Assembly: GCA_030527825.1 (NCBI GenBank)
Contig: JAUNAC010000001.1
Location: 1,385,891 to 1,449,890 of the forward strand
DNA: 64,000 nt
Source: Lautropia sp.
GTDB lineage: Bacteria; Pseudomonadota; Gammaproteobacteria; Burkholderiales; Burkholderiaceae_E
Direction: 5' to 3'
Shown: piece by piece, positions 36,726 to 45,025 of the stretch
Layout of the letters: each line of letters begins with the position of its first letter
How positions within the stretch are numbered: the stretch's first letter is position 1
Made by a program: the position numbers and the translations under genes
Notes under the pieces: generated by a model
The model's database searches: none
Seen by the model: only the letters and a program-made list of their open reading frames with translations
What the model was told of the DNA's origin: nothing

Positions 36726-37716
36726 CTGCTCCTCCTGTACTGACCACGATAGTTCCTTCATCGGCCAAACGTTTCACTGTTTTCAGGATTTCTTTCTGTT
36801 GCGTTTCTACCTCAGATAATCGTACCGGGCCACGGGACTCCAGGTCTTCTTTCAGGGTTTCCGCTGCGCGGGAACTCATATTTTTGAATATCTTGTCTCG
36901 AAGCGCTGGCTCGGCACCCTTGAGGGCAACGATGAGCTGGTCGTTCTGAACTTCACGAAGTACCACCTGAACTGCGCGGTCATCTAGGCTCAGGAGATCA
37001 TCGAAGGTGAACATCAGATCTTCGATTTCCTGGGCAAGTTCTGCATTTTCAGCGCGGAGTGTCTCAAGTAGAATTGCTTCTTCTCCACCACCAAGGAAAT
37101 TAAGAATTTCTGCGGCTGCTTTGCTGCCACCCAGGCGTGGACGTTTGACCCGGTCCCCACCCGTCAGGACGCGAGACAGGACATCATTGAGTTCCTTGAG
37201 AGCGCTCGGCTGAATGCTGTCCAGTGTGGCAATTCGAAGCATCACGTCGGATCGGGTATCTGCGGGCAGTTGCTGAAGAATGCCCGAAGCATGATCCCGT
37301 TCAAGATGCACCAGAATTGATGCGATGATTTGGGGATGCTCCTGCCGGATTAATTCGGCTACTGACCCGGCATCCATCCAGCGAAGGCTTTCGATACCAG
37401 ATACGTCACTGCCTTGAACAATACGTTCGATCAGCATGCTTGCCTTGTCATGACCTAGCGCTCGTTTGAGTACGTCACGGACATAAGCCGCCGGATCATG
37501 CACCAAAGTGCTCTGCTTGGATGCCTGCTGTTGAAACTTTTCCAGGACCTGTTCAATGTGCTCTTTAGTTGTGTATTGAGTGCGGGCCATTACCTCGCCC
37601 AGTCCCTGAACCTCTTTGGGTGTCAGATGTCTAAATACCTCGGCAGCCGTTTCTTCGCCTAGGGCGAGCAACAGTACCGCAGCGTCCCGGGTACCGGATT
37701 CGTCAAAATTGCTCAT
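36712..37716 (-). CDS. fliG: Flagellar motor switch protein FliG
   Basis: FliG is the C-ring protein that contacts MotA and generates torque. The 334 residues have the normal three-domain layout. The N-terminal domain binds FliF (AAVLLLALGEETAAEVFRHL). The middle domain has the EHPQ motif in RQEHPQIIASILVHL (near 128-142). The C-terminal domain carries the charged torque ridge (DLLSLDDRAVQVVLREVQND, and LRDKIFKNMSSRAAETLKED). Start and stop overlap fliF and fliH, so it is tightly coupled within the operon. Confidence 0.97.
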   Translation of the reverse strand: MSNFDESGTRDAAVLLLALGEETAAEVFRHLTPKEVQGLGEVMARTQYTTKEHIEQVLEKFQQQASKQSTLVHDPAAYVRDVLKRALGHDKASMLIERIVQGSDVSGIESLRWMDAGSVAELIRQEHPQIIASILVHLERDHASGILQQLPADTRSDVMLRIATLDSIQPSALKELNDVLSRVLTGGDRVKRPRLGGSKAAAEILNFLGGGEEAILLETLRAENAELAQEIEDLMFTFDDLLSLDDRAVQVVLREVQNDQLIVALKGAEPALRDKIFKNMSSRAAETLKEDLESRGPVRLSEVETQQKEILKTVKRLADEGTIVVSTGGADAVV

Positions 37717-39440
37717 GCTGGATTGTCCGGATTGATGCCATTGACCCAGTTTCGAACCACGGTGGCAACGGCCGTCGGGTCAGTTCTGGCCAGTTGCAGT
37801 GCATTGTGCTGAGCAATAGTCATGCCCATGCCTTGGTTTTCGGCCGTTTCGATGCGTTTTATCGCATCTGTTGATGAATTTTCGGCCGGGAGAGGCAATT
37901 CCAGTGGGTCGTCAATTTTTTCGCTTACCTTCTTTCCAGGACCTTCGGCGGGCTTCTTGATCGCCTGAAATGCAGGACGAATCAGCATGATCATGATCAT
38001 GATCGCCAATACAACAAAACCGAACTGTTTCCCGATGTCTTTTGCCAGCGAAATGGTTTCGGGGTCCTTCCAAAGGGGAGTTTCAGGTTCTGCTGTTTCA
38101 GCGTGTTGTGTGAACGCCGCGTTTACAACCTGTACGCTATCGCCGCGATTTGATGAAAAGCCAACGGCCTGTTTTACCAGCGCTTCAATGCTTTGAATCT
38201 CCATAGCGGAGAGCGGGGTTGATATAACCTTTCCATCATCGCCTTTCGTCTGCTTCTGGTTAACGAGGACAGCAACTGATAGTCGACGAATGGTTCCTGT
38301 TTGATTTTTTGTAAATTTTACAGTTCTGTCGACCTCATAATTGGTGACCGACTCCTGTTTGGTATTGACTCCGCCTGGCGTTTCAGATGCGGAAGCGCTT
38401 CCTGCAGCACGAGTAGCCTGCGCTGATCCATTGATGGGTGCAGAAACGGTAGCAGGTGGTTGGTTGCTTAGTGAACCAGGAATACCACCTACGGCTTCAT
38501 TCGCACCAGAAGCATCTCGACTGGCGAGCATCTGTTGGCTGCGCATCGCCGCCGATCCCGGATTTTGGTTCGGTGCGTATGTTTCAGCGGTAGCTTCGCT
38601 TTGAGTGAAATCAATATCAGCAGCTACCTGGGATCTTATGTTCCCATCGCCGACAATCGGTTCCAGGAGCTCACTGATTCGGCGAGAAAGCGTACTTTCG
38701 ATCTGATTACGGTAGTTGATCTGGGCAGTATTCATTTCACTGCCATCTCCGTCCAGATCAGACAGCAGCTTACCGTATTGATCGACTACCGATACCTGTT
38801 TGGGTTGCATGTCTGGCACAGATGACGCAACCAGATGAAGGATGCCCTGGACTTGGCCTCGATCGAGAGTCCGCCCAGAATACAGCGTCAACATCACTGA
38901 AGCGGATGGCTTTTGTTGTTCGCGCAGAAATCCCGTCTGAACGGGCATGGCCAGGTGAACTCTGGCAAGCTTGACAGGTGACAGCGCTTGAATCGATCGC
39001 GCCAGCTCGCCTTCCAGGCCGCGCTGGAAGTTTAGTCGTTCCTGAAATTGGGTAGTTCCGAATCGTTGTTTTTCCAGAATCTCATAGCCCGTAATTTCGT
39101 TCCCCGGTAACCCTTGCGCTGCTAGTTTCAGGCGGGTGTCATTCACCATGTTCGCTGGTACCATGATTGCACCGCCGCCGTCAGTATATTTGTAGGGAAC
39201 ATTCATTTGGACCAGCTGCGCGATGACGGCACCGCCTTCTCTATCTGGCAAGTTGCTGTATAACATCTTCCAGTCTGGCTGTTGGGACCACAGCCATGCA
39301 GAAACGGCTACTGCACCGAGCGCAACAATTCCCACGCCCGCCTTGATCTTGGTGGCAGCAGGCATTTGGGAAAATGGGCTGGCAGATGTGGGTAATGTGT
39401 TTGTTGCCATGGCAGGTGTCGATGTGCTCATAGCAGTCAT
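37713..39440 (-). CDS. fliF: Flagellar MS-ring protein FliF
   Basis: FliF forms the MS ring in the inner membrane, the foundation of the basal body. It has two membrane helices (about 35-55, VGIVALGAVAVSAWLW; and near 460-480, FVVLAIMIMIMLIRPAF). The secretin-like RBM domains lie between them, with LPDREGGAVIAQLVQMNVPY, GNEITGYEILEKQRFGTTQF and the LYSGRTLDRGQVQGILHLVA region. The cytoplasmic tail ends in QLARTDPTAVATVVRNWVNG, which binds FliG. ATG 39440 gives 575 residues; TTG 39473 is also in frame. It is the first gene of fliFGHIJK, with fliE divergent. Confidence 0.96.
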   Translation of the reverse strand: MTAMSTSTPAMATNTLPTSASPFSQMPAATKIKAGVGIVALGAVAVSAWLWSQQPDWKMLYSNLPDREGGAVIAQLVQMNVPYKYTDGGGAIMVPANMVNDTRLKLAAQGLPGNEITGYEILEKQRFGTTQFQERLNFQRGLEGELARSIQALSPVKLARVHLAMPVQTGFLREQQKPSASVMLTLYSGRTLDRGQVQGILHLVASSVPDMQPKQVSVVDQYGKLLSDLDGDGSEMNTAQINYRNQIESTLSRRISELLEPIVGDGNIRSQVAADIDFTQSEATAETYAPNQNPGSAAMRSQQMLASRDASGANEAVGGIPGSLSNQPPATVSAPINGSAQATRAAGSASASETPGGVNTKQESVTNYEVDRTVKFTKNQTGTIRRLSVAVLVNQKQTKGDDGKVISTPLSAMEIQSIEALVKQAVGFSSNRGDSVQVVNAAFTQHAETAEPETPLWKDPETISLAKDIGKQFGFVVLAIMIMIMLIRPAFQAIKKPAEGPGKKVSEKIDDPLELPLPAENSSTDAIKRIETAENQGMGMTIAQHNALQLARTDPTAVATVVRNWVNGINPDNPA

Positions 39441-39572
39441 TATTGGATAGCTGGTTCTTTGTGAGTTATTCAAATACCGGGTTGGATACCTGCTATTTCA
39501 TCGAAGCATCGACTTGGGGAAGGGTAGGATCAACAGGAACGGCAAATATTGCTATTTGATGGAGTAGGGATA

Positions 39573-39923
39573 ATGCATATAGAGTTTCCCCGTTCTGCCC
39601 TTGAATCGGCTGCTCACGCAGCCGCGTTGGCCGCCCGTCCTGTTGGTGTAGGGAATGTTGGCTCGGAGGTGCTGCCCCGTGAGGTTGGGTCCGCCGGGAG
39701 CGGTTCCTTTGGTGATTTGTTGTTGGATGCGCTTCGAAGCGTTAACCAGACACAGTCTGTTGCTGAAGGCCAGCAGCGTAGCTTTGAGCTAGGTGGTAAC
39801 GACGCAACACTGGAAAGCACGATGCTTGCGATGCAAAAGGCGCAGATTGGATTTCAGTCGGCAGTAACAGTCCGAAATCGTCTGGTTCAGGCTTATACCG
39901 ACATCATGGGTATGCAGGTTTGA
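39573..39923 (+). CDS. fliE: Flagellar hook-basal body complex protein FliE
   Basis: FliE links the MS ring to the proximal rod. ATG 39573 follows GGAGTAGGG and gives 116 residues. The N-terminal half is Ala/Gly-rich, and the conserved C-terminal half runs GSFGDLLLDALRSVNQTQSV, TLESTMLAMQKAQIGFQSAV and VRNRLVQAYTDIMGMQV. It is divergent from fliF, so the 132 bases between them must contain two promoters, probably FlhDC-dependent, but I could not identify a binding site. Confidence 0.96.
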   Translation: MHIEFPRSALESAAHAAALAARPVGVGNVGSEVLPREVGSAGSGSFGDLLLDALRSVNQTQSVAEGQQRSFELGGNDATLESTMLAMQKAQIGFQSAVTVRNRLVQAYTDIMGMQV

Positions 39924-39943
39924 TTCAGTGGCGACTAAAGAGT

Positions 39944-39979
39944 GGGTCCTGGACCGGATGTCTACTCTGTCCAGAACCC
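39944..39979. terminator. Hairpin between fliE and ycgR
   Basis: GGGTCCTGGAC (39944-39954) and GTCCAGAACCC (39969-39979) pair with one mismatch around a 14-base loop, between two converging genes. No T run follows closely. Confidence 0.45.
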
Positions 39980-40022
39980 CTCACCATTGACAAGAATCTT
40001 GGGAGTGCAATGTTGCTCAAGG

Positions 40023-40799
40023 CTATGTTCGTGTAGACCGAAGACGTCGTTCGACGTCCATGACATATATCTGGATTTGCCTTGATATATTTTCCGGCAG
40101 GTTCTGGAATCTGCAACTGACAAGCACCTCCCCTGATGCTCCCTGTGGGGTGGCACGGATAAGCTTTAGGTTGCAGGGTAGTGGCGCGGAACGAGCGCGC
40201 TCGATTCGGCTGTGAGGTAATGTCTGGCCGATTGCGGGAATGTCATGACCGGATGGCCAGGAAAAGCAAAGCCCTCCCGCCGATATGTCATGAAGTTTCC
40301 CCCTTGCTTCCCTGGATTCCGGTAGACGAATGACGACAGTTGCAGAATCCCCTTCTGGAGGATTGACGCGGTATGCATCACGTCGTTGGATGCGCCATCC
40401 AGTATTTGGGATTCCGGCAATTAAATAGTAGTTTCCCTCTTCTTCACGGACAGAAAGTGATGATATGGTTAGCTGGATCTTTACTGATCCGGTCATACCG
40501 ACAAGCGTCAGTTCAGGAGACTCGACTAGCGCATCCAGATGTTGCTCGTCTCCGTCATAAAGCATGCGAAAATCGTTTGCCTCAAGCCCGATGACGCGGC
40601 TGATAAGGGTAGGCGTATGTTCATGGTGCCGGTACAGCACGATATGCTCCTTTGCCCCTTGCAACTCACGCAGCATGGATCGGACCGCCATCGTGCCGTT
40701 TACCTGGAAGTCATTCAGTTCGTCACCGGGGGAAAGAGGCAGGAATCCGGGCATCGTGTTGTGCTGATGTGGGGCCGCTGGTGTGCTGGTAGTCATCAT
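40023..40799 (-). CDS. ycgR: Flagellar brake protein YcgR (c-di-GMP receptor)
   Basis: YcgR binds c-di-GMP through a PilZ domain and then acts on the motor to slow swimming. The N-terminal YcgR domain (about 20-130) is followed by the PilZ domain. That domain carries the RxxxR motif in RRDAYR (139-144) and the D/NxSxxG motif in DISAGG (171-176), both intact for ligand binding. The start is uncertain between ATG 40820, 40799 and 40796; 40799 avoids overlap with fliT. It is the last gene of the fliS-fliT-ycgR group and so probably under the sigma-28-like promoter at 41706-41732. Confidence 0.93.
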   Translation of the reverse strand: MMTTSTPAAPHQHNTMPGFLPLSPGDELNDFQVNGTMAVRSMLRELQGAKEHIVLYRHHEHTPTLISRVIGLEANDFRMLYDGDEQHLDALVESPELTLVGMTGSVKIQLTISSLSVREEEGNYYLIAGIPNTGWRIQRRDAYRVNPPEGDSATVVIRLPESREARGKLHDISAGGLCFSWPSGHDIPAIGQTLPHSRIERARSAPLPCNLKLIRATPQGASGEVLVSCRFQNLPENISRQIQIYVMDVERRLRSTRT

Positions 40800-40801
40800 G
40801 A

Positions 40802-41164
40802 TCAAATTTGAGAAGTGCATGCAGCGTCTACGGTTGGGCCAGATCGAGGGCGGGTGGTCATCCAGGGGATTATCCGTTTATAGGCAGGGGTGTTGCCTAA
40901 CTGGCGAATCTGTTCATCTACCTGAAGGATTTCCCGAATCATTCTGATGCGTTGTGACTCCAACGCGATACCGGCGTCTGGATATACGGATCGCAATTCC
41001 TGCCAGGCGTTTTCCAGTTCTTGGGCTATGCTAGGAAGCGATTTCCTGATCCGCCTGACCTCGTCCCAGTTTGTGAGCCGGGCCGCCTGCAGCATCTGTT
41101 CTGCCAGTTGTCTGGCTTGATCGTATTGTGGTGGCAATTTCATGTCTGAATGCCCGATATCCAT
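40802..41164 (-). CDS. fliT: FliT-like flagellar export chaperone
   Basis: FliT chaperones the cap protein FliD and, in enterics, also inhibits FlhDC. The 120 residues are mainly helical (QARQLAEQMLQAARLTNWDE, IRMIREILQVDEQIRQLGN), with the family pattern of a short four-helix protein. The last 20 residues are polar. Sequence conservation in FliT is poor, so the call leans on size, helicity and place directly after fliS (14 bases). Confidence 0.8.
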   Translation of the reverse strand: MDIGHSDMKLPPQYDQARQLAEQMLQAARLTNWDEVRRIRKSLPSIAQELENAWQELRSVYPDAGIALESQRIRMIREILQVDEQIRQLGNTPAYKRIIPWMTTRPRSGPTVDAACTSQI

Positions 41165-41178
41165 TGCTCTTCGCTTGA

Positions 41179-41595
41179 TTAGGCCACGGCGCGTGTATGA
41201 GATACCTTTGGCCGAATTTCCTGCCAGGTTTCGCGCAGATCTTTCAGCATCTTCGCTACTTCTTCGTATTTGGCAAGATCATTATTCATGTTCGCCTGCA
41301 ACAGAGATTGGTTCATGTAGTCGTACAGCATAGCCAGATTCGCAGATATTTCACCAACTGAAGGGTCCAGAGCTGCTTTGAGTCCTTCGTCGATGATGCG
41401 GATCGCTTTACTGGTTGACTCACCTTTTGCGGAGAGATTGCCTTGCTTCAGAGCGATGGCAGCTTTCATGACTGCAGCGACTGCACCGTCAAACAGCATC
41501 TCAATCAAATGATGGGGATCAGTGAGGTGAACCGTGCTCTCGATATCCACGGTGTGATAGGTCGCGGCAGACGGTCGGTGCATGGACGCAAACAT
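41179..41595 (-). CDS. fliS: Flagellin export chaperone FliS
   Basis: FliS binds the C-terminal D0 region of flagellin and prevents early polymerisation before export. The 138 residues show the family core: LTDPHHLIEMLFDGAVAAVM, KGESTSKAIRIIDEGLKAAL, GEISANLAMLYDYMNQSLLQ and the helix KYEEVAKMLKDLRETWQEI. AGGAT lies 6 bases before ATG 41595. A near-perfect sigma-28 promoter sits about 110 bases upstream. Confidence 0.96.
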   Translation of the reverse strand: MFASMHRPSAATYHTVDIESTVHLTDPHHLIEMLFDGAVAAVMKAAIALKQGNLSAKGESTSKAIRIIDEGLKAALDPSVGEISANLAMLYDYMNQSLLQANMNNDLAKYEEVAKMLKDLRETWQEIRPKVSHTRAVA

Positions 41596-41705
41596 GGAAC
41601 GATCCTGACAGGGTGGTGAGGCTTGGCCTTGAGGTGGAACGGTATCTGCATACTGCCACTTCGGAATACCGGCCAGTCCTCTGGTCCGAAGGTGTCTTTC
41701 CTTCT

Positions 41706-41732
41706 TTATCGGCGCACTGGATTCAGACTTTA
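41706..41732 (-). promoter_or_regulatory. Sigma-28 promoter for fliS-fliT-ycgR
   Basis: Read on the minus strand, TAAA (41732-41729), 15 bases, then GCCGATAA (41713-41706). This is an exact match to the enterobacterial FliA consensus, upstream of fliS. Confidence 0.85.
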
Positions 41733-41823
41733 GGGTGTTTCGGATATAGCCAGTTTTACTCCCTTGTTTGGCATAAAGGATACAAAGTCGGCAGTAAGTA
41801 TAAAAAAGAGGAGGTCAGGGCGC

Positions 41824-41850
41824 CTGAATCATGTGGATCTCATGACTCAG
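41824..41850 (-). terminator. Possible terminator after fliD
   Basis: On the minus strand CTGAGTCATG and CATGATTCAG form a 10-pair stem with one G-T pair. CTCTTTTTTA follows about 15 bases later. It lies 36 bases past the fliD stop. The distance from stem to T run makes it a weak intrinsic terminator. Confidence 0.4.
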
Positions 41851-41885
41851 ATTCTCTGCCCCCCCTTGGGGACGATATTTCCTGG

Positions 41886-43400
41886 TTACTTCAGAAGAGC
41901 CGCAATGGATGAAAACGAGCCCGTAATTTTGCTCAAATTGGCATCAAGCGCCGCATATTGTTTGAGCAACCTATCCTCCGTCCGCTCCAGTTTTTCGTTC
42001 ATTCGGTCTATGCGCGAGGTACTGGCGTCCAGACTGCGACGCAATGCCTTGGTCGTTCCGTTCAGGCTGCCATCGGAGTCCAGTATTTCCCGCAGGCGTT
42101 CACTCAGTTGCCGGGCAACGCCTTCGCGATGGACAAGAGAGCTGCCAGGCGTTGCGCTGCCATGACCATGGGATGATGGACCAGGGGTTGCTGCGTTGGG
42201 CGCGCCAGCAGGGGGCGATCCTGCGGGTGACGCTTCCCGTTTGACGAGAGACCCCGGTGTCAGACTGCCTTCCCCGGAAAACAGGTTTCGAAGTTTGTCG
42301 GGATTGTTCAATAAGTCATTCAGGCGGGACTCCTTGATGCTGAGCGCTCCATTTCTGTCCAGTTCAAAGCCGGCGCCCGACAGGCCACTTCCATCTTCCT
42401 GAGCTCGTACCAGCGCACGTACCTGCTGATGGATGCGCACCAGAGTTGCATTGCCTTGCAGGGTACCAGCTGTCTTGGTTGCCGGATCGTACTTGGTCTG
42501 TTCCGCAATCAGACTGTTGACTTTATTGTAGGCTTTGACAAATCCTTCAATATCTTCCTTGAGGCTGTCTTTGTTCGTTTCCACGGATACGTTGACGGGA
42601 GATTTGTCCACTTTCTTCAGGTTCAGTGTCACCCCGTCAATCATGTCGTTGATCTTGTTGGTGGATGCTGATACTGCCAGTCCGTTGACCTCGATATTTG
42701 CATTGGTTGCGATTTGGGTCAGCTGGCTTCCATTGCCATGACCACCCTTCACGGCTTTGGTGGCCAGAGCTTCCAGTCCGTTGCCGCTGGTTGTGATTTC
42801 GAAGGCACTGTCAGCCCCGGTCTTTGATCCGGTCAACATGATGCGAACACTGTTTCCATCATGAATCAGGTTGGCATTGACGCCGGCATTGCTTCTATTG
42901 ATGATGTCACGCACATCTTTGACAGTCGCATTTTCAGGAATGGAAATTTCCAATGCTTTGCGATTTGCATCCGGGTTGAACTGAGTGCCGTCGACGTTCA
43001 CGGTACCCAGCTGTATCCGGAGGGTTCCGCTGCCTAGTTTTGCATCTTCACTTGCAAATCCCGCGGTTGTTACGGTCTGGCTTTGGGCCAGCGTTTTCAC
43101 CAGTATGGAGTAGTTTCCGGTTGCCCCGCTTTTGGCGCTTCCGCCGCTGGCCTGAACTTGATCTTCATTGGAACTGCTGGCTGTGGTGGATCGCCAGGTA
43201 TCCTGCTTGGTGAGCTTGTCTGCTGCGGTCTGAAGCTCGGAGAGTGCAGATTTGACAGTTCCCCAGGCAGATAGCTTGGTATTGATGCCGACCTGTTCTT
43301 TTTGCAGTTTGGCCAGCGGAGCACGTTCAACGCTCATCAATTGGGATACGATGCTGTTGACATCCAGTGTCCCACCCATTGCGGTGATTTTTCCAGCCAT
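41886..43400 (-). CDS. fliD: Flagellar filament cap protein FliD
   Basis: FliD (HAP2) forms the pentameric cap under which flagellin polymerises. The N-terminal D0/D1 part (DVNSIVSQLMSVERAPLAKL, 14-33) and the C-terminal coiled part (RIDRMNEKLERTEDRLLKQY to SSIAALLK) are typical. In the C-terminal third, at about residues 385-425, there is an unusual Pro/Ala/Gly/Ser/His-rich stretch (SPPAGAPNAATPGPSSHGHG) that looks like a surface loop insert. AAAGAGGT precedes ATG 43400. A weak sigma-28-like site is upstream. Confidence 0.95.
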   Translation of the reverse strand: MAGKITAMGGTLDVNSIVSQLMSVERAPLAKLQKEQVGINTKLSAWGTVKSALSELQTAADKLTKQDTWRSTTASSSNEDQVQASGGSAKSGATGNYSILVKTLAQSQTVTTAGFASEDAKLGSGTLRIQLGTVNVDGTQFNPDANRKALEISIPENATVKDVRDIINRSNAGVNANLIHDGNSVRIMLTGSKTGADSAFEITTSGNGLEALATKAVKGGHGNGSQLTQIATNANIEVNGLAVSASTNKINDMIDGVTLNLKKVDKSPVNVSVETNKDSLKEDIEGFVKAYNKVNSLIAEQTKYDPATKTAGTLQGNATLVRIHQQVRALVRAQEDGSGLSGAGFELDRNGALSIKESRLNDLLNNPDKLRNLFSGEGSLTPGSLVKREASPAGSPPAGAPNAATPGPSSHGHGSATPGSSLVHREGVARQLSERLREILDSDGSLNGTTKALRRSLDASTSRIDRMNEKLERTEDRLLKQYAALDANLSKITGSFSSIAALLK

Positions 43401-43441
43401 AACGACCTCTTTGCAATACCTGACGGTTTTCGATGTTCATC

Positions 43442-43468
43442 ATATCGGTCACGGCAGGCGATGCGTAA
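43442..43468 (-). promoter_or_regulatory. Weak sigma-28-like promoter for fliD
   Basis: Minus strand: TTAC, 15 bases, then ACCGATAT. The -10 half is good; the -35 half matches TAAA poorly. It lies about 45 bases upstream of the fliD start. Confidence 0.45.
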
Positions 43469-43690
43469 GCGTTATTCCGACAGGAGGGGGGAAGGAAATG
43501 CCTGCCGGCAAGTATGGCTTTTTGTTTAATTTGGATGAGCAACCGCGGGTTTGAATCTACATGATTATCCTAAATATTTCCGGATACGACGCAGTCCTTT
43601 GACACAACAGATAATTGGCGTACGACTGCTATTGCAGGCTATGCACAGGGAAAGACAAGCAGGAAGCGAGAGTGGCATTCCAGAATGAAT

Positions 43691-43754
43691 CAGGCCGGAC
43701 AACCTCCGGAAGGAGGGGGCCGGCCTGTGGGGTGGGGCAGGCGACTGCCTGCCC
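43691..43754 (-). terminator. Tandem hairpins after flagellin gene 1
   Basis: On the minus strand, 10 bases after the stop codon, GGGCAGGC-AGTC-GCCTGCCC (43754-43735) forms an 8-pair hairpin. A second follows with CAGGCCGG/CCGGCCTG (43727-43691, 8 pairs, long loop). There is no T run. The same two-hairpin plan follows the second flagellin gene. Confidence 0.6.
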
Positions 43755-43763
43755 GAGGATGTA

Positions 43764-44618
43764 TCAACGCAGCAGCGAGAGGACGTTGTTGGGGATGGAG
43801 TTGGCCTGGGAGAGCATGGCCGTACCGGCCTGCTGGAGAACTTGCGAGCGGGTCAGGTTGGCGGTTTCCGAGGCAAAGTCGGCGTCCATGATCCGGCTGC
43901 GGGCTGCGGTCTGGTTCTCGGCACTGACCTGCAGGGTCTGGATGACGGCCTCGAAGCGGTTCTGGGTGGCACCGAACTCGGCACGCTTGGAGTTGACCGT
44001 GGTCAGCATGGTGTCGATCTTGGCAAGTGCATCGGTGGCGAAGGTGAAGGACGAGATGCCGGGGGCTGAGGCTGGTGCGGAACCCATAGCTCCTAGTGCT
44101 TTGACGAACGAGTCATCAGCAGTCAGGGTAGCGAGGTTGACGGTGATCTGGTCGGTGGTGGCGTTGTTGGCACCGACCTGGAAGGTCAGCGCAGCTGCTG
44201 CGGCGAAGAGCTTGGTGCCGTTGAAGGAGGTGCCGGCGAGGTTGCGCTTGATCTCCTCGGCCAGGGCCTGGTACTCCTGGTTGAGGCTTGCACGGTCGGT
44301 GTCGCTGTTGGTGGCGTTGGCGGACTGGACGGCGAGCTCGCGCATCCGTTGACCCATGTCGTTGATCTTGGACAGGGCGCCTTCGGCGGTCTGAGACAGG
44401 GAGATGGCATCGTTGGCGTTGCGGATGGCAACGTTCATGCCGCGTACCTGGGTGTTCATCCGTTCGGCGATGGCCAGGCCGGCAGCGTCGTCCTTGGCAC
44501 TGTTGACCCGCAGGCCGGTGGACAGGCGCTGGACCGAGGTGGCCAGCGAGCTCTGTGTCATGCTCAGATTGCGCTGGGCATTGAGCGACATGATGTTGGT
44601 GTTGATGATCTGGGCCAT
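43764..44618 (-). CDS. fliC: Flagellin, copy 1
   Basis: Flagellin is the secreted filament subunit. The 284 residues have the conserved N-terminal D0/D1 (MAQIINTNIMSLNAQRNLSM to INDMGQRMRELAVQSANATN). The central domain is short (about 130-190, Ala/Thr-rich). The C-terminal D1/D0 runs from NRFEAVIQTLQVSAENQTAA to QANSIPNNVLSLLR. With almost no D2/D3, the filament should be thin and smooth. AGGAG lies 7 bases before ATG 44618, and a sigma-28 promoter is upstream. The protein is identical to copy 2, and the DNA is identical from 43876 through the 5' leader to 44665. Confidence 0.97.
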   Translation of the reverse strand: MAQIINTNIMSLNAQRNLSMTQSSLATSVQRLSTGLRVNSAKDDAAGLAIAERMNTQVRGMNVAIRNANDAISLSQTAEGALSKINDMGQRMRELAVQSANATNSDTDRASLNQEYQALAEEIKRNLAGTSFNGTKLFAAAAALTFQVGANNATTDQITVNLATLTADDSFVKALGAMGSAPASAPGISSFTFATDALAKIDTMLTTVNSKRAEFGATQNRFEAVIQTLQVSAENQTAARSRIMDADFASETANLTRSQVLQQAGTAMLSQANSIPNNVLSLLR

Positions 44619-44705
44619 GTCAGGGACTCCTGTGAGGGTGAAGAGTGGTTGTCCTGTTCCCGCTCGATTCGGTCTGGACGGCGGGAAACGTTCCCGTTGC
44701 TGTGA

Positions 44706-44732
44706 ATATCGACCCCTGCCGGGGGGGCTTTA
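44706..44732 (-). promoter_or_regulatory. Sigma-28 promoter for flagellin copy 1
   Basis: Minus strand: TAAA (44732-44729), 15 bases, GTCGATAT (44713-44706). It differs from the FliA consensus in two bases of the -10. The leader of about 80 bases contains the hairpin CGGGAA-CGT-TTCCCG at 44696-44682. Confidence 0.8.
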
Positions 44733-44946
44733 AGACAGGTCATGAGCGCCCAGGTATCGGGCGTGACCGTTCATCGGTCCATGCTGATGCAGGGAGGTTG
44801 GCCGGGCATGCGGATGGAGAGATGGGTCAGCAGAACTCGATGTGTCGGATGCTCCAAGTGGAACAGGCCATAGGCATCATGCTGACGGCCGGTGGAATCG
44901 GGGTTCATGCTGCTGGCTTTCCTGATGAATAGGGGCGGAGAATGCA

Positions 44947-45014
44947 CCAGGCCGGGCCCCCCGAGAAGGCGGGAACCCGGCCTGGCGTGGGGCAGGTGGC
45001 CCCGGCCACCTGCC
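44947..45014 (-). terminator. Tandem hairpins after flagellin gene 2
   Basis: On the minus strand, GGCAGGTGGC/GCCACCTGCC (45014-44991) forms a 10-pair hairpin. A second follows with CCAGGCCGGG/CCCGGCCTGG (44985-44947, 10 pairs). No T run follows. The arrangement parallels flagellin 1, although the sequences differ. Confidence 0.6.
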
Positions 45015-45025
45015 TGGGGTGTCGA

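Larger units (their letters stand above)
43401..43763 (-). other. Intergenic region between flagellin 1 and fliD
   Basis: About 360 bases. The right part holds the two 3' hairpins of flagellin 1, and the left part the fliD leader and promoter candidate. The middle (about 43470-43690) contains only short frames without recognisable products. Confidence 0.6.
44619..45025 (-). other. Spacer between the two flagellin genes
   Basis: About 400 bases. From right to left it holds the tandem hairpins that end flagellin 2, an unassigned stretch (about 44735-44945) without recognisable coding, then the sigma-28 promoter and structured leader of flagellin 1. Confidence 0.65.
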
